A stretch of 64,000 bases of DNA from positions 1 through 64,000 of the forward strand of contig DATMZF010000074.1 of the NCBI GenBank assembly GCA_035560555.1, in the 5' to 3' direction. This document shows positions 34,601-42,374 of the stretch, piece by piece (the stretch's first letter is position 1; every line of letters begins with the position of its first letter). The DNA is from UBA11090 sp035560555 (GTDB taxonomy: Bacteria > Spirochaetota > Spirochaetia > Treponematales > Rectinemataceae). The translations under genes and the position numbers were made by a program. The notes beneath the pieces were generated by a model that worked only from the letters and a program-made list of their open reading frames with translations, ran no database searches and was not told the DNA's origin.

Positions 34601-36115
34601 TCAGATAAACTGCGCTGCAAGCCGCATGATGCTTTCCTGATCCGCCGATTTTCCGTCGAGGATCCCGGTGAGCCTTCCGTCGCACATGACCATGATCCTG
34701 TCCGACATGCCCAGAAGCTCCGGCATTTCGGAGGAAATCATGATGATGCTTTTGCCGTTCGCGGCGAGATCCGCGATGATGGAATGGATTTCATATTTCG
34801 CGCCCACGTCTATGCCCCGCGTCGGTTCATCCAGGATGAGGATGTCCGGCTCGGTGAGCAGCCAGCGGGCGAAGAGGACCTTTTGCTGGTTGCCGCCCGA
34901 AAGGTCCTTTATCCGCGTCTTGGATGAGGGCGTCTTCACTCTCAGCTGCTCGATGCTCTTGTCGACGTCGACGCCGCAGCGTTTTTCGTCGAGAAGCCCG
35001 AGCTTGCCGACATAACGGGGAAGATTGGCGAGAATCGTGTTGTCCAGCACCGACAGCATGGGGACGATGCCTGTCACGCGGCGCTCTTCGGTGAGAAGCG
35101 CCATGCGTTTGGATATGGCGCTCTGGGATGAACTGATGACGACGGGTTTGCCGTTCAGCTCGATGCTGCCCGATTCGATCGGTCTCAGACCGAAGATGGA
35201 CTCGACAAGCTCGGTGCGCTTGGCGCCGACCAGGCCGCCAATGCCGAGTATCTCGCCCTTGTGCAGGTCGAAGGATATGGATTTGAACGACTTAGTCTCG
35301 GCGGAAGTGAGGTCGCTGACTTTCAGGACGACATCGCCCGGCTTGTTGCTTCGTGGCGGGAAACGGTGCGTGAGATCGCGGCCGACCATTTTCGAGATGA
35401 TCAAGTCCATGGTCAAGTCTTTCGCCCGATAGGTTCCCACATATTTTCCGTCCCGCATTATCGATACATCGTCCGAAATCTCGAGGATCTCTTCCATTTT
35501 ATGCGAGATGTAGATGATGGCCACGCCTTTCTGCCTGAGGTCGCGGATGATCCTGAACAGCTGCGAGACCTCGTTTTGGGTGAGCGACGAGGTGGGCTCA
35601 TCCATGATGATGACGCGCGAATTGTTGGAGACCGCCTTGGCGATTTCGAGCATCTGGATCTGCGATACCGAAAGATTGCGGACCCAGGTCTTCGGATCGA
35701 TGTTCATACCGAGGGACGTGAAAATCGACTGCGTCGCCTCGAGCATCTTTTTATGATCGACGAAGATGAAGGGACCGAGGCGCTTCACTGGCAACCGGCC
35801 CAGCCAGAGGTTTTCCGTCACCGGTCTGAAAGGAACGGGAAGGAGTTCCTGGTGGATCATGGAGATGCCCGCGTCCAACGCTTGCCGGGATGAGGAAAAG
35901 TTGACCTTCCTTCCATCCAACAGGACATCCCCCTCATCGGGGACATAGATGCCGAAAAGGCATTTCATGAGCGTGGATTTGCCGGCGCCGTTTTCGCCCA
36001 TCAGGGCGTGAACGGTGCCCGGCCTTATTTTGATGCTCACATCGTCGAGGGCTTTGACTCCCGGGAAACTTTTGGAAATGTGGTTCATCTCCAGGACGTA
36101 TTCAACGTCGCCCAT
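34601..36115 (-). CDS. mglA: Galactose/methyl-galactoside ABC transporter ATPase
   Basis: 504 residues (E. coli MglA has 506). Two fused ABC domains. The first has Walker A GENGAGKST (40-48), signature NLSVSQIQMLEIAKA and Walker B VIIMDEPTSSL. The second has a degenerate Walker A (GLVGAKRTE), signature LSGGNQQKVLFARWLL and DILILDEPTRGIDVGAKYEI. This is the sugar-type CUT2 architecture, in which only one site may be fully active. The ATG at 36115 has GGGAGG 6 nt upstream, and the preceding open frame covers intergenic DNA. A terminator-like hairpin sits directly upstream of this RBS. Confidence 0.96.
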   Translation of the reverse strand: MGDVEYVLEMNHISKSFPGVKALDDVSIKIRPGTVHALMGENGAGKSTLMKCLFGIYVPDEGDVLLDGRKVNFSSSRQALDAGISMIHQELLPVPFRPVTENLWLGRLPVKRLGPFIFVDHKKMLEATQSIFTSLGMNIDPKTWVRNLSVSQIQMLEIAKAVSNNSRVIIMDEPTSSLTQNEVSQLFRIIRDLRQKGVAIIYISHKMEEILEISDDVSIMRDGKYVGTYRAKDLTMDLIISKMVGRDLTHRFPPRSNKPGDVVLKVSDLTSAETKSFKSISFDLHKGEILGIGGLVGAKRTELVESIFGLRPIESGSIELNGKPVVISSSQSAISKRMALLTEERRVTGIVPMLSVLDNTILANLPRYVGKLGLLDEKRCGVDVDKSIEQLRVKTPSSKTRIKDLSGGNQQKVLFARWLLTEPDILILDEPTRGIDVGAKYEIHSIIADLAANGKSIIMISSEMPELLGMSDRIMVMCDGRLTGILDGKSADQESIMRLAAQFI

Positions 36116-36141
36116 GAGATGCCTCCCTTCTGGCGCGATTA

Positions 36142-36177
36142 AAAAAAGAGGGTGCATGTCATTATACATACACCCTT
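36142..36177 (-). terminator. Terminator/attenuator between mglB and mglA
   Basis: Read on the minus strand, a 10-pair stem with one mismatch (GGGTGTATGT/ACATGCACCC, loop ATAATG) is followed by C and seven T. It lies 25 nt before the mglA start. Partial termination here would make MglB more abundant than MglA and MglC. Confidence 0.75.
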
Positions 36178-36188
36178 TCATGCGGCAA

Positions 36189-36285
36189 GGAAAGCGCCGG
36201 AATCGCGCAATGCGCGATTCCGGCGCTTTCCCTGCGATCCTGACGGGCGCGGCCATGCCCTCCTAAAGGAAAGCATGGCCGCGCC
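36189..36285 (-). repeat. Two large hairpins after mglB
   Basis: A perfect 20-bp inverted repeat (36189-36208 with 36212-36231, loop AAT) is followed toward mglB by a 13-bp one, GGCGCGGCCATGC/GCATGGCCGCGCC (36246-36258 with 36273-36285). Neither has a T-run on the minus strand. Such structures after a binding-protein gene usually protect its mRNA from 3' exonucleases. Confidence 0.8.
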
Positions 36286-36314
36286 ACCTGTTCACCTGAA
36301 TTCAGGATATGGAC

Positions 36315-37310
36315 TCATTTGAACTGGGTGTAATTTTCCTTCGTGACTTTCTGGTAGGGAACCCATACGTATTTGGCGTCGGAAATCGTCCAGCCGGTCT
36401 TGGCCAGATCCTCGTTCTTGGCGAGGGCGTAAGCCAGGTCGAAGGTGGCTTTGCCCTGGTTCTTCGCGTCGTTGAGAACGGTGCCGAGAAGGGTGCCTTC
36501 CTCGACAGCCTGGAGGGCGGGGGCCGTGGCATCGACGCCGACGACCACGATCTGCTTGGTTCCGGCGAAGTAGCCGTCGGATTTGAGGGCTTCGATGGCG
36601 CCGAGAGCCATATCGTCGTTGTTGCAGAGGACGACTTCGATCTTGTCGCCGTAGGCGGCCAGGAAAGCCTTCATCTTCTCGAAGGCCTTCGGGCGGTCCC
36701 AGTAGGCGGTGTCTTCGGCGAGCTTCTCGACCTTAAGGCCGGCATCGGTCACGGCTTGGATGGAGAACTGGGTGCGGAGTTCCGCGTCCTGATGTCCGGG
36801 CTCACCCTTGAGCATGATGTACTGGATGATCCCGTCCTTGTTCTTGTCGGCGGCGGGATTGGCTTTCCAATAGTCGACGACGATCTGGCCCTGCATGGTT
36901 CCCGACTGCTCGGCCTTGGCGCCGACATAGTACACCTTGTCCCATGACTGCATATCTTCGGGCATCGGCTCGCGGTTGAAGAACACGACGGGGGTTTTCT
37001 TGGCCTTGGCCTTGGCGATGATGGCGGCGGCGGCGGTGCGGTCAACCGGGTTGATGGCGATCGCTTTCATTTTCTTGGAGAGGAACGCGTCCACCTGGTC
37101 GTTCTGCGTGGGCTGGGCGTTCTGGCTGTCCACGACTTCGACTTCCGCTTTGTCCTTGGCGTTTTCGGTGATGGCGTTGCGGACATAGGACATGAATGTG
37201 TCATCGAACTTGTAGATCGCGACACCAATCTTGGGTTTTCCACTTGCAGAGCCGCCGCAGCTGGCGAGTAAGACTGCAAGTACGGCAAAGGCGACGAGAA
37301 GTTTTTTCAT
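36315..37310 (-). CDS. mglB: Galactose/glucose-binding lipoprotein
   Basis: 331 residues, RBS AGGAGG. The signal ends LLASC, so it is a lipoprotein, as MglB (Tp38) is in Treponema. It is a type I periplasmic-binding fold. KIGVAIYKFDDTFMSYVR starts the domain, DAFLSKKMKAIAINPVD follows, PVVFFNREPMP lines the sugar pocket, and DKNKDG is the EF-hand-like calcium loop of glucose/galactose-binding proteins. NNDDMALGAIEALK and VVGVDATAPALQAV complete the site. It delivers sugar to MglAC. It is first in the operon and is followed by strong hairpins and a terminator, consistent with higher expression than the other subunits. Confidence 0.94.
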   Translation of the reverse strand: MKKLLVAFAVLAVLLASCGGSASGKPKIGVAIYKFDDTFMSYVRNAITENAKDKAEVEVVDSQNAQPTQNDQVDAFLSKKMKAIAINPVDRTAAAAIIAKAKAKKTPVVFFNREPMPEDMQSWDKVYYVGAKAEQSGTMQGQIVVDYWKANPAADKNKDGIIQYIMLKGEPGHQDAELRTQFSIQAVTDAGLKVEKLAEDTAYWDRPKAFEKMKAFLAAYGDKIEVVLCNNDDMALGAIEALKSDGYFAGTKQIVVVGVDATAPALQAVEEGTLLGTVLNDAKNQGKATFDLAYALAKNEDLAKTGWTISDAKYVWVPYQKVTKENYTQFK

Positions 37311-37373
37311 CTTCTTCCTCCTGTGAACTTTGTGCGTTTACGAATGCACGCCCAAGAGTTTATCGGTTTACCC

Positions 37374-37402
37374 TTCATATGTCCATATGCCATCCCTGTC
37401 AA
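37374..37402 (-). promoter_or_regulatory. mglB promoter
   Basis: On the minus strand: TTGACA (37402-37397), a 17-nt spacer and TATGAA (37379-37374). It drives the mgl operon. The 5' UTR is about 57 nt. Confidence 0.6.
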
Positions 37403-37439
37403 AGCGGACAGAAAGTTGATTCTATGTCGCGGAATAAAA

Positions 37440-37468
37440 TTGACATCGCCATGAACTCATTCTACTAT
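37440..37468 (+). promoter_or_regulatory. livJ promoter
   Basis: TTGACA (37440-37445), a 17-nt spacer and TACTAT (37463-37468), divergent from the mgl promoter. The start near 37475 leaves about 47 nt before livJ. Confidence 0.65.
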
Positions 37469-37521
37469 TTGAAACGTCCACTCGATATTTGAGAGGGACG
37501 ATTGAAATCAGGAGGATTGTA

Positions 37522-38667
37522 ATGAAGCGAATCGGTATTGCTGCACTTGCAATCGCGGTACTTGCCCTGCTTTTCGGATGCGGCCCCGCGGCGCCGAAAA
37601 CAGTCAAGTTCGGCGTGTTCGAGCCTCTGACCGGCGCCAATGCTGGTGGTGGAGCGCTGGAAGTCGAAGGCGTCAAACTGGCAAACGAACTGTATCCGAC
37701 GGTAAAGGTGGGCGACAAGGAATACAAGATCGAGCTTGTGATCTCCGATAACAAATCGGACAAGGTCGAAGCGGCCAACGCTGCCCAGCGCCTCGTCGAC
37801 AAGGATAAGGTCCATGTGGTTCTCGGTTCCTGGGGCTCTTCGCTCTCCATGGCGGCCGGTCCCATCGTGAAACAGGCCAAGACCCCGGCGATCGGACTGT
37901 CCTGCACGAATCCCCTCGTCACCAAGGGCAATGAATACTACTTCCGCGTCTGCTTCCTCGATCCCTTCCAGGGCACCGTCATGGCCAACTACGCCTTCAA
38001 GGAAGCGAAAGCCAAGAAAGCCGTCATCATCCGCGAAGTGTCGAACGACTACTCCGTCGGCCTCGCGAAATTCTTCGCCGACGCCTTCGAGCTGCTCACC
38101 GGCGACACCTCGTCCATTCTCGCCGAGCTCAACTACAACACCGGCGACACGGATTTCTCCGCCGCCCTCACCGAGATCAAGAAATTCAAGCCCGACGTCA
38201 TTTTCGCCCCCGGCAACTTCACCGAGAGCGCGCTCATCGTGAAACAGGCCCGTGAACTTGGCATCACCACGCCCTTCCTCGGCGGCGACACCTGGGAAAC
38301 CCCCGAGTTCCTCGACGTGGGCAAGACCGCTGTCGAAGGCGTCGTCTTCTCGACCTTCTTCGCCACCGAAGTCCCCATCACCGAGACCTCCAAGATATTC
38401 CTCGACGAGTATCGCAAGAAGTACAACAAGGAACCCGCCGCGGTCACCGCGCTCGGATTCGACGGTTACCTCGTGGCCCGCGCCGCCATCGAAAAGGCGG
38501 GCAGCCTCGACAGGACGAAGATCCGCGACGCCATCGCCGTGACCAAGGACTTCCCCGGCGCGGCCGGCCTGATCACCCTCGATGCCGAAGGCGACGCCGT
38601 GAAGAGCGCCGTCATCAAGACGGTAAAAGACGGTAAATTCTCGTATCTGACGACCGTACAGCCCTAA
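37522..38667 (+). CDS. livJ: Branched-chain amino-acid-binding lipoprotein
   Basis: 381 residues from ATG 37522, RBS AGGAGG. Lipoprotein signal ending LLFGC. Leu/Ile/Val-binding fold: VKFGVFEPLTGANAGGGALEVEGVKLANE, then YKIELVISDNKSDKVEAANAAQRLVDKDKVHVVLGSWGSSLSMA, and YFRVCFLDPFQGTVMANYAF. It is the first gene of a complete livJHMGF operon. The substrate could be another small amino acid or amide; the family does not let me decide. After the gene an 11-bp hairpin (38685-38695 with 38702-38712, no T-run) may stabilise its mRNA. Confidence 0.92.
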   Translation: MKRIGIAALAIAVLALLFGCGPAAPKTVKFGVFEPLTGANAGGGALEVEGVKLANELYPTVKVGDKEYKIELVISDNKSDKVEAANAAQRLVDKDKVHVVLGSWGSSLSMAAGPIVKQAKTPAIGLSCTNPLVTKGNEYYFRVCFLDPFQGTVMANYAFKEAKAKKAVIIREVSNDYSVGLAKFFADAFELLTGDTSSILAELNYNTGDTDFSAALTEIKKFKPDVIFAPGNFTESALIVKQARELGITTPFLGGDTWETPEFLDVGKTAVEGVVFSTFFATEVPITETSKIFLDEYRKKYNKEPAAVTALGFDGYLVARAAIEKAGSLDRTKIRDAIAVTKDFPGAAGLITLDAEGDAVKSAVIKTVKDGKFSYLTTVQP

Positions 38668-38684
38668 GGAGCTTTCTCGGGATT

Positions 38685-38712
38685 GGCTGACGAGGTTTTG
38701 TCCTTGTCAGCC
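38685..38712 (+). repeat. Intercistronic hairpin after livJ
   Basis: GGCTGACGAGG/CCTTGTCAGCC forms 11 pairs (one G-T) with loop TTTTGT, and no T-run follows. It lies in the 181-nt gap between livJ and livH, which otherwise holds no convincing gene. A role in differential expression of the binding protein is likely. Confidence 0.65.
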
Positions 38713-38848
38713 GGTCGATCTTCCAGCTTCGACAAATACCAGGTTGAAACGTATTCGGCGGTAGCCGGGCGAGTAAATCCGGCGGCAACCGATCCGGTAA
38801 GTCCGGCTATCGCCGAGTCTCTTAGCGCTCAACCGGAATCGAGGACGA

Positions 38849-39742
38849 ATGACCCTCGCACTATTTCTGCAGCACATCGCCAATGCCCTGTCGCTTGGCA
38901 GCCTTTACGCGCTCATCGCCATCGGCTACACGATGGTGTATGGAATTCTGCGTCTCATCAATTTCGCCCATGGCGATGTCTTCATGCTGGGAGCCTACAT
39001 CGCCTTTTACGGGACGGCTCTGCTCCACCTCCCCTGGTGGGCTTCCCTCGTCCTGGCGATTCTCTGCACCTCCCTCTTCGGGATAGGCCTGGAAAAAATC
39101 GCCTACAGGCCTCTGCGGGACTCCCCGAAAATCTCCATCATGATCAGCGCCATCGGCGCCTCCTACCTCATCGAAAATCTCGCCGTCCTCCTCTTCGGAG
39201 GAAGGCCCAAGGGCGTTGAAGTGCCGGATATCCTGGGGAAGGTCATCTCCTTCGGATCGGTATCCATCGTGACGGTGAGCCTTGTCATACCCGTGTTCAC
39301 CTTCGCCCTTCTCGCCGTTCTTCTCTGGATCGTCAACAGGACGAAGACCGGCATGGCCATGCGGGCCGTGTCCACCGATGTCGAGGCGGCGCGCCTCATG
39401 GCCATCGACGTCAACGGGATCGTGTCCATCACCTTCGGGATAGGCTCTCTCCTCGCGGCTTTCGGGGGCATCCTTTGGTCCTTCAAGTATCCCCAACTCA
39501 ACCCGCTCATGGGCGTGCTGCCGGGCTTGAAATGCTTCATCGCCGCCGTCATCGGCGGGATAGGAAGCATCAGCGGGGCGGTGCTGGGAGGATTCCTTCT
39601 CGGCCTCATCGAAATCATGACGGTCGCTCTCCTGCCCACTTTGTCGGGGTATCGCGACGCCTTCGCTTTCGTCCTCCTCATCGTGGTGCTGATCGTGAAG
39701 CCCACGGGCCTGCTGGGAAAACGGCAGGCGGAGAAGGTGTAA
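38849..39742 (+). CDS. livH: Branched-chain amino-acid ABC permease LivH
   Basis: 297 residues from ATG 38849. Eight TM helices with LivH signatures: LGSLYALIAIGYTMVYGILRLINFAHGDVFMLGAY at the N-terminus, IAYRPLRDSPKISIMISAIGASYLIEN, MAMRAVSTDVEAARLMAIDVNGI (the cytosolic coupling loop) and AAVIGGIGSISGAVLGGFLLGL. It forms the channel with LivM. It ends 3 nt before livM. Confidence 0.95.
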   Translation: MTLALFLQHIANALSLGSLYALIAIGYTMVYGILRLINFAHGDVFMLGAYIAFYGTALLHLPWWASLVLAILCTSLFGIGLEKIAYRPLRDSPKISIMISAIGASYLIENLAVLLFGGRPKGVEVPDILGKVISFGSVSIVTVSLVIPVFTFALLAVLLWIVNRTKTGMAMRAVSTDVEAARLMAIDVNGIVSITFGIGSLLAAFGGILWSFKYPQLNPLMGVLPGLKCFIAAVIGGIGSISGAVLGGFLLGLIEIMTVALLPTLSGYRDAFAFVLLIVVLIVKPTGLLGKRQAEKV

Positions 39743-39745
39743 ATC

Positions 39746-40846
39746 ATGAAACTGACGAAAAACCACACATACAGCCTGATCGCCATCGCCGTTTTCGCCC
39801 TCTTCCTGGTGGTGGCCAATACCTTCTTCGACGCTTTTACCCTGAGAGTCATCAATCTCTGCGCGATCTACATCATCCTGGCGCTCTCGCTCAATCTTTT
39901 GAATGGCTTTACGGGGCTGTTCTCCCTGGGGCATTCGGGGTTCATGGCGGTGGGAGCCTACGTGTGCGCGCTCCTCACGATGTCGCCCGAACTCAAGGAA
40001 ATGAACTTCTTTCTCGTGCCCATCGTTCCCGCGCTCAAGAACCTGACGCTTCCCTTCATCCCGGCGCTGATCTTCGGCGGATTGGCCGCGGCTTTCGTGG
40101 GCTTCTTGATCGGCGCCCCCGTCCTCAGGCTCAAAGACGACTACCTCGCCATCGCGACGCTGGGGTTTTCCGAGATCATCAGGGTGCTGATCACGAACGC
40201 CCAGACGATCACCAACGGGGCGCAGGGGCTCAAGGGGCTGCCGCGCTACGCCTCGACCTACGCCGTATGGATCACCGCCGCTCTCGTCACGCTCTTCATG
40301 GCGCTTCTCATGCGTTCGAGCTACGGCCGGGCGATGAAGGCGGTGCGCGACGACGAACTGGCCGCCGAGACGATGGGCGTCAACGTGTTCAGGGTGAAGG
40401 TGACCTCCTTCACGGTTTCGAGCTTCATCGCCGGCGTGGGAGGAGCTCTCCTCGGCCACATGATCACGACCATCGACCCCAAGATGTTCACCTTCCTCCT
40501 CACCTTCAATATCCTCCTGATCGTGGTGCTGGGCGGCACGGGTTCCATCTCCGGATCGGTCATCGCGGCCATCGTCGTCACCATCCTTATGGAAGCCCTC
40601 CGCTTCCTCGACGAACCTATGAATCTGCTGCTATTCAAAACCCAGGGCCTCCCGGGCCTTCGCATGGTCGTCTTTTCGGCCATGCTGATGATCGTCGTCA
40701 TATTCCGTCAAAGCGGGCTCATGGGAAACAAGGAATTTTCCTGGGGCATGCTCAAAAACGCGGGCGCGATGTTCTCCCGTTCGGGAAAGAACAAGGGTTC
40801 GCCCGGGGGAGGCCGACGCGGCTCCAGAGGAGGCCGCGATGCCTGA
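39746..40846 (+). CDS. livM: Branched-chain amino-acid ABC permease LivM
   Basis: 366 residues, about ten TM helices. Signatures: LNLLNGFTGLFSLGHSGFMAVGAYVCALL, RLKDDYLAIATLGFSEIIRVLI, GRAMKAVRDDELAAETMGVNVFRVK (coupling loop) and VVLGGTGSISGSVIAA. The cytosolic C-terminus is extended by about 35 basic, Gly/Ser-rich residues. It overlaps the start of livG by 8 nt, so the tail may simply be tolerated for coupling. Confidence 0.95.
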   Translation: MKLTKNHTYSLIAIAVFALFLVVANTFFDAFTLRVINLCAIYIILALSLNLLNGFTGLFSLGHSGFMAVGAYVCALLTMSPELKEMNFFLVPIVPALKNLTLPFIPALIFGGLAAAFVGFLIGAPVLRLKDDYLAIATLGFSEIIRVLITNAQTITNGAQGLKGLPRYASTYAVWITAALVTLFMALLMRSSYGRAMKAVRDDELAAETMGVNVFRVKVTSFTVSSFIAGVGGALLGHMITTIDPKMFTFLLTFNILLIVVLGGTGSISGSVIAAIVVTILMEALRFLDEPMNLLLFKTQGLPGLRMVVFSAMLMIVVIFRQSGLMGNKEFSWGMLKNAGAMFSRSGKNKGSPGGGRRGSRGGRDA

Positions 40847-41606
40847 TACCATGCTTTCCACCGACAAGGTGGTGATGAGATTCGGCGGCCTCACCGCCGT
40901 TTCCGATTTCAACATCCAGATCGAAAAGAACGAGATCGTCGGGCTTATCGGGCCGAATGGCGCCGGAAAAACGACGGCCTTCAACGTCATCACGGGAATG
41001 TACACGCCGACGGAGGGCAAGGTCCTCTACAAGTCGCGGAACATCACCGGCTACAAGCCGCATTCGATCACTGAACTCGGCATAGCGCGAACCTTCCAGA
41101 ATATCAGGCTTTTCAAGGAAATGAGCGTGCTCGAGAATGTCCTCGTCGGCTGCCATCTCGGCATAGGCACGGGGATTTTCGGCGCCACCCTCCATTTGCC
41201 GGCCTATCGGAAGAGGGAAGCGGAGGCGCGCGAGTTCGCCATGAACCTGCTGGCGCAGGTGGAGCTCGACAAGGCCGCCGACGAAAAGGCGACGAGCCTT
41301 CCCTACGGAAAGCAGCGGCGGCTGGAGATCGTGCGCGCCCTCGCCACGAAGCCGACGATGCTTCTTCTCGATGAACCCGCCGCGGGCATGAACCCGCAGG
41401 AATCCATGGAGCTCATGAGCCTGATCCGCAAGCTCCGCGACGAATTCGACCTGACCATTTTCCTCATCGAGCATCATATGCAGGTGGTCATGGGCGTTTG
41501 CGACCGCATGTACGTGCTCGACTATGGCCTTACGATAGCCCAAGGCGATCCGGCTTCGATCCAGAAAAACCCGAAAGTCATCGAAGCTTATCTGGGGGTG
41601 GACTGA
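40839..41606 (+). CDS. livG: Branched-chain amino-acid ABC ATPase LivG
   Basis: 255 residues. Walker A GPNGAGKT (about 38-45), Q-loop region LGIARTFQNIRLFKEMSVLENV (typical of LivG), the signature region TSLPYGKQRRLEIVRALA (the LivG variant of LSGGQ), Walker B MLLLDEPAAGMNPQE and LIEHHMQVVMGVCDRMYVLDYG. Its TGA shares one base with the livF ATG. Confidence 0.96.
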   Translation: MPDTMLSTDKVVMRFGGLTAVSDFNIQIEKNEIVGLIGPNGAGKTTAFNVITGMYTPTEGKVLYKSRNITGYKPHSITELGIARTFQNIRLFKEMSVLENVLVGCHLGIGTGIFGATLHLPAYRKREAEAREFAMNLLAQVELDKAADEKATSLPYGKQRRLEIVRALATKPTMLLLDEPAAGMNPQESMELMSLIRKLRDEFDLTIFLIEHHMQVVMGVCDRMYVLDYGLTIAQGDPASIQKNPKVIEAYLGVD

Positions 41607-42316
41607 TGCTCGAGATTCGCAACCTGTCGGTGCACTACGGCGGCATCCACGCGCTCCAGGGAATAGACATCGACGTGCAGGAAGGCAAGATCGTGACGCT
41701 CATCGGGGCCAATGGCGCCGGCAAGAGCACGACGCTCCGGAGCATCGTCGGCCTCGTCAAATCCTCGGGGGGGAGCGTCGCGTGGAACGGCGAGACCCTG
41801 ACCGGTCTGCCCACGAAGGACATCGTGTCCAAGGGCGTCGTCCTCGTCCCCGAAGGGCGGAGGATATTCCCCAATCTGACGGTGGAGGAAAACCTGAAGT
41901 TGGGCGCCTATGCCCGAAACGACAAGGCCGGCATCGCGGCCGACGAGGAAAGGATTTTCTCGCTTTTTCCGAGGCTCAAGGAACGTATACGGCAGAAGGG
42001 GGGCACCCTTTCTGGCGGCGAACAGCAGATGCTCGCCGTGGCCAGGGCGCTCATGACGAAGCCCAAGCTTCTCATGATGGATGAGCCTTCGCTGGGCCTG
42101 GCGCCGCTTTTCGTCAAGATGATCTTCGAGATCATAAGGACGATCAACAAGGAAGGGACAACCGTGCTTCTCATCGAGCAGAACGCCAAGGCTGCCCTCG
42201 AAATCGCCGACTATGGCTATGTCCTGGAGACGGGCAGGATCATCCTCCAGGGCAAGGGCAGGGAGTTGCTGGCGAACGACGGGGTTAGAAAGGCCTATCT
42301 GGGCGAGGGGCAATAG
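41606..42316 (+). CDS. livF: Branched-chain amino-acid ABC ATPase LivF
   Basis: 236 residues from ATG 41606. Walker A GANGAGKST (34-42), LVPEGRRIFPNLTVEENLKLGAYAR (the LivF-specific block after the Q-loop), signature LSGGEQQMLAVARALM, Walker B LLMMDEPSLGLAP and LLIEQNAKAALEIADYGYVLETG. It is the last gene of the liv operon. No T-rich terminator follows; the next gene is convergent. Confidence 0.96.
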   Translation: MLEIRNLSVHYGGIHALQGIDIDVQEGKIVTLIGANGAGKSTTLRSIVGLVKSSGGSVAWNGETLTGLPTKDIVSKGVVLVPEGRRIFPNLTVEENLKLGAYARNDKAGIAADEERIFSLFPRLKERIRQKGGTLSGGEQQMLAVARALMTKPKLLMMDEPSLGLAPLFVKMIFEIIRTINKEGTTVLLIEQNAKAALEIADYGYVLETGRIILQGKGRELLANDGVRKAYLGEGQ

Positions 42317-42374
42317 GGCGATTGCGCGCTGGCGTCAGGCGGTGGCGAAGGTGGCTAGAAGCCAGCCAAGGCCG

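Noticed and set aside
33480..34640. Long plus-strand ORF (386 codons) opposite mglC
   Set aside because: It is the antisense of a clear permease gene. The translation is Asp/His/Arg-rich without motifs or RBS.
38713..38848. Small gene between livJ and livH
   Set aside because: The open frame has no RBS and changes into a shadow of livH. The gap holds only a hairpin.
38861..40459. 532-codon minus-strand ORF opposite livH/livM
   Set aside because: Composition (Glu/Asp/Arg/His-rich, no hydrophobic core) is typical of a shadow frame in GC-rich DNA, and the plus strand carries unmistakable permeases.
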